This document shows, one piece after another, positions 5,773 through 7,773 of a DNA stretch of 7,773 nt (its first letter is position 1; every line of letters begins with the position of its first letter). A program made the position numbers and the translations under genes. This DNA comes from Verrucomicrobiota bacterium (GTDB taxonomy: Bacteria > Verrucomicrobiota > Verrucomicrobiia > Verrucomicrobiales > DEV007): the NCBI GenBank assembly GCA_020630835.1, contig JAHDIL010000024.1:2919-10691 (forward strand), in the 5' to 3' direction. The notes beneath the pieces were generated by a model. It was not told where the DNA came from. It saw nothing but the letters and a program-made list of their open reading frames with translations, and searched no databases.

Positions 5773-6213
5773 GTTAGTAATAACTTGGTGAGCTGCCCAG
5801 AATGGGGCATCCCACCCATGAAGTTACGATACAATGTTGCGGCGGCACATGGTTTTTTGACTTTATTTGCGTGATTTTCTTGAAGAAAGGCTAGTATCCG
5901 CCAGTCAGGGGGCTGTGCACTCCCTTTATCCGTCGGAGACGCAGGGGCACCGGATAGACTAATCCGCGCTCGTTGCGAAAAGGTTCGAGAAGTCGTTTTT
6001 TCTGCTCTCACTAGGGGTGAGAATCCCTGGTGACCTTAGTTCATACCCGCAACCCACTCTTATCCTGAGGTGTGGCAGGCAATGATGTTGTGGCGGCCTA
6101 TTTGGGCGGCTTGTCTGGGAGCGCCTGGTCGCAGCCTCTGGCTCTGCTGGGATGACAGCCTCGGCTTAATGTATCTCTTTCAACGGGATGCTTTTGAGAA
6201 AGGTCCGCCGTTT
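5773..6213. other. Intergenic region upstream of the HMA/Sec gene
   Basis: These 441 bases separate the accD stop (6214) from the HMA gene start. A 13-base palindrome TTTCTT-G-AAGAAA lies at 5876-5888, about 105 bases before the start, where an operator could sit. An open frame from a GTG at 6011 to a TGA at 5769 overlaps the HMA start as ATGA but has no recognisable protein features. A small stem CTCAC/GTGAG occurs near 6008-6022. No terminator with a T-run was found after accD. Confidence 0.5.
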
Positions 6214-7047
6214 CTAGCGCGGAAGCATGAAATCGAGAAGCTGGCCGAGTTCATCTCTCATCTGGCCTCGGGGTGTGATGCGATCGATCAGTCCATGTTC
6301 GAGAAGAAACTCAGCTGTCTGGAATCCCTCTGGTAGGTCTTGGTGAGTCGTTTCTTTAATGACACGAGGCCCAGCAAAGCCAATCATGCAGCCAGGCTCT
6401 GCCATATTGATGTCGCCCAGTGTGGCAAAGCTTGCGGTTACTCCGCCGGTTGTTGGGTGGGTGAGGATAGCGATATAGGGTAGCCCTTTTTCATGATGTC
6501 GAGCTAAGGCACCGCTAGTTTTGGCCATCTGCATAAGGCTGAGAATGCCCTCGTGCATACGGGCCCCGCCGGATGAGCTGACAATGAGGGCAGCTCGATT
6601 TTCCTCTGTAGCGACCTCTATCTGGCGCGTTAGCTTTTCCCCTACTACGGAGCCCATGCTGGCGCCCAGGAAGCGAAAGTCCATCACGCCTAAGGTGACT
6701 GGCTTGCCATGAATGGCTCCACGGCCGGTGAGGACAGCATCTCGCAGCTTCGTTTTATTTTGATAGTTCTTCACTTTATCGAGATATCCTTTGAAGCCTA
6801 GGGCATCGACAGCTTCGAGGTCTGGATCCATTTCCTCGAAGCTCTCGGCGTCGAGCAACATTTCTACCCGTTCGTGGGGGGTGAGTGTGAAGTGGTGCTC
6901 ACATTTGGGGCAGACACGATGCCTTTGACTCAGCGAAATCTCATCGATAATGGCTCCACACGATGGGCATTTTGTCCATAGGCCCTCGGGCATGTCTTGT
7001 TTCTTGTTGCCAAGCGATTTGAAAGAGCGTTTTTTGAAAATACCCAT
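6214..7047 (-). CDS. accD: Acetyl-CoA carboxylase carboxyltransferase, beta subunit
   Basis: A 277-residue cytoplasmic subunit that, with AccA, transfers the carboxyl group from biotin on AccB to acetyl-CoA, making malonyl-CoA for fatty acid synthesis. The N-terminal zinc ribbon has Cys27, Cys30, Cys46 and Cys49 (C-P-S-C-G and C-P-K-C). The crotonase-like carboxyltransferase domain follows, with MDFRFLGASMGSVVGEK, SSSGGARMHEG and the ending near GFQTAEFLLEHGLIDRI. Length fits bacterial AccD. The frame stays open up to a TTG at 7197, but ATG 7047 (MGIFKKR) matches the usual AccD start. The gene may be read from its own promoter in the gap upstream. No accA or folC lies beside it in the window. 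Confidence 0.97.
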   Translation of the reverse strand: MGIFKKRSFKSLGNKKQDMPEGLWTKCPSCGAIIDEISLSQRHRVCPKCEHHFTLTPHERVEMLLDAESFEEMDPDLEAVDALGFKGYLDKVKNYQNKTKLRDAVLTGRGAIHGKPVTLGVMDFRFLGASMGSVVGEKLTRQIEVATEENRAALIVSSSGGARMHEGILSLMQMAKTSGALARHHEKGLPYIAILTHPTTGGVTASFATLGDINMAEPGCMIGFAGPRVIKETTHQDLPEGFQTAEFLLEHGLIDRITPRGQMRDELGQLLDFMLPR

Positions 7048-7412
7048 AGTAGCGAGTTCATGAGGTGTGGCTGCGCGCTGCTTTTTAGAAAGAGCGTGGG
7101 CTTTTGGCCAAAGCAGACGAAGCGGGGGCGAAAGTAGCGGATAACGCTTTGTTCTCAACCGAAAACCTAGTGTAGCGATTGCGAAATAGCTGGGCAAGGC
7201 AGATGCGGAAGTTCGTTTACTCTGATAGAGTTAAGTAGGCCTGAAGTAGCTTTTAGCTGGGCTTCACAGCGATTGCGGCCTCTTATTTTTTCGCTCTCTT
7301 TGCTGCGTTCAAGCCTGTTGCCTCAGCAATTGAGCTTGCTTAGCTCCTTTTTTCATCGCGCGAAAGCAGGGGGATACGAGTGATTTTTCGCCGGCCCTTT
7401 CTTCTCACTACT
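7048..7412. other. Intergenic region between the comF-like gene and accD
   Basis: These 365 bases hold a candidate accD promoter and small stems: GAGCT/AGCTC (near 7329-7343) and a near-palindrome GCTTTTGGCCAAAGC (near 7101-7115). None of the stems is followed by a T-run, so no terminator of the comF-like gene is assigned. The part next to accD stays open in the accD frame back to 7197 but its translation looks non-coding. Confidence 0.45.
7169..7197 (-). promoter_or_regulatory. accD: Candidate sigma-70-type promoter for accD
   Basis: On the minus strand TTGCCC (7197-7192) and TACACT (7174-7169) are separated by 17 bases, each matching four of six consensus bases. Transcription would start near 7162 and give a leader of about 115 bases before the accD ATG. 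This is only a consensus match in AT-mixed intergenic sequence, so it could be chance. Confidence 0.3.
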
Positions 7413-7773
7413 TCAGCCTCGGAGCGCGCTGATCGCCGCAAGATTGGCCTTTTTTGTGATCGGGCGCAGGACTTTTGCGCACTCGGAAAGGGTGGCTCCG
7501 GTGGTCATGACGTCGTCGAGCAATAAGATTCCTGCCTTTTTTGGGAGGGCAAAACGAGCTCCTCGTCGTGTGAGCTGAAAAGAGTTTTTCACATTTTGCA
7601 ACCGATCGGCGCGTTCGAGCTGCGCTTGACGCTCGCGGAAGTGGGTTCGGCGTATGAGCTTCATCTCAAGGCTTATGGTAATGCCGTTGGGTGCGGTTTT
7701 AGCGAATGTTTTCGCTAGTTCGGCGGCCTGGTTAAAGCGGCGGTCTCGCAGTCTTTTAGGGTGCAGTGGCACG
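7413..7773 (-). CDS. ComF family phosphoribosyltransferase, C-terminal part (cut by window edge)
   Basis: The last 119 complete codons of a ComF/GntX-like protein; the 5' end lies outside the window. Visible family marks are the VPLHPKRLRDRRFNQA segment, the R-R-T-x-x-R-E-R-Q-A-Q-L-x-R-x-x-R-x-x-N-V region, and the PRPP-binding loop LLLDDVMTTGATLSEC typical of type I phosphoribosyltransferases. The first residue in the window is encoded by GTG and reads as Val inside the protein, not as a start. ComF proteins are needed for DNA uptake in some bacteria, but many carriers are not known to be competent, and the reaction is unclear. The stop is TGA at 7415-7413. Confidence 0.93.
   Translation of the reverse strand, partial: VPLHPKRLRDRRFNQAAELAKTFAKTAPNGITISLEMKLIRRTHFRERQAQLERADRLQNVKNSFQLTRRGARFALPKKAGILLLDDVMTTGATLSECAKVLRPITKKANLAAISALRG

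Noticed and set aside
5769..6011. Minus-strand 80-codon open frame upstream of the HMA gene as a protein gene
   Set aside because: Starts with GTG, has no recognisable domain, and its translation looks like random intergenic sequence; kept only as a possible leader in the findings.
6010..6053. Cobalamin-riboswitch-like pieces (GGTG, GAATCC, CCCGCAAC) on the plus strand
   Set aside because: The pieces are spaced wrongly, the other conserved boxes are missing, and no plus-strand gene follows.
6070..6336. Plus-strand 88-codon open frame
   Set aside because: GTG start, runs antisense into the 3' end of accD, no domain features.
7048..7197. N-terminal extension of AccD to a TTG at 7197
   Set aside because: The extra 50 residues match nothing in AccD, while ATG 7047 places the four zinc cysteines at the standard positions.

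Overview
The window (about 7.8 kb, roughly 50% GC) looks like chromosomal DNA from a free-living, probably marine, bacterium of the Planctomycetota–Verrucomicrobiota group. This is an inference from the mix of genes: secreted carbohydrate-active and esterase-type hydrolases of kinds common there, a single-gene accD, a GldA-type ABC exporter, and start codons that mostly lack a clear Shine-Dalgarno sequence. No rRNA, tRNA, CRISPR array or transposase was seen.

Layout. Nearly everything is on the minus strand. From right to left: the 3' part of a ComF-type phosphoribosyltransferase gene (cut by the window's right edge), a gap with a candidate promoter, accD (acetyl-CoA carboxylase beta subunit), a 441-base gap, a small secreted heavy-metal-associated (HMA) domain gene with an in-frame TGA, and a strong intrinsic terminator. 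Then comes a secreted SGNH/GDSL hydrolase gene. The only plus-strand gene is a secreted five-bladed-propeller glycosidase-like gene, convergent with the SGNH gene. It is divergent, across 558 non-coding bases, from a secreted alpha/beta hydrolase gene. At the left end an ABC ATPase gene overlaps by 4 bases (ATGA) the first codons of its ABC-2 permease, which runs off the window.

The main result is the gene at 5455-5772, which an ordinary ORF caller misses. It encodes a signal peptide followed by a complete HMA domain in which the first cysteine of the metal-binding CxxC motif is a TGA codon (U-G-G-C). Thirteen bases after the TGA an 8-bp hairpin begins, with a single bulged U and a GU-containing apical loop, resembling bacterial SECIS elements. 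The best reading is a selenoprotein: an exported metal-binding or redox protein with a Sec-x-x-Cys site. A simple nonsense mutation is the main alternative.

Functional links. The three secreted enzymes (alpha/beta hydrolase, propeller glycosidase, SGNH esterase) fit polysaccharide or acylated-sugar breakdown outside the cytoplasm, but only their location supports this. ComF, AccD and the ABC exporter are housekeeping or envelope functions. Several inverted repeats near start codons may be regulatory and are reported with low confidence.
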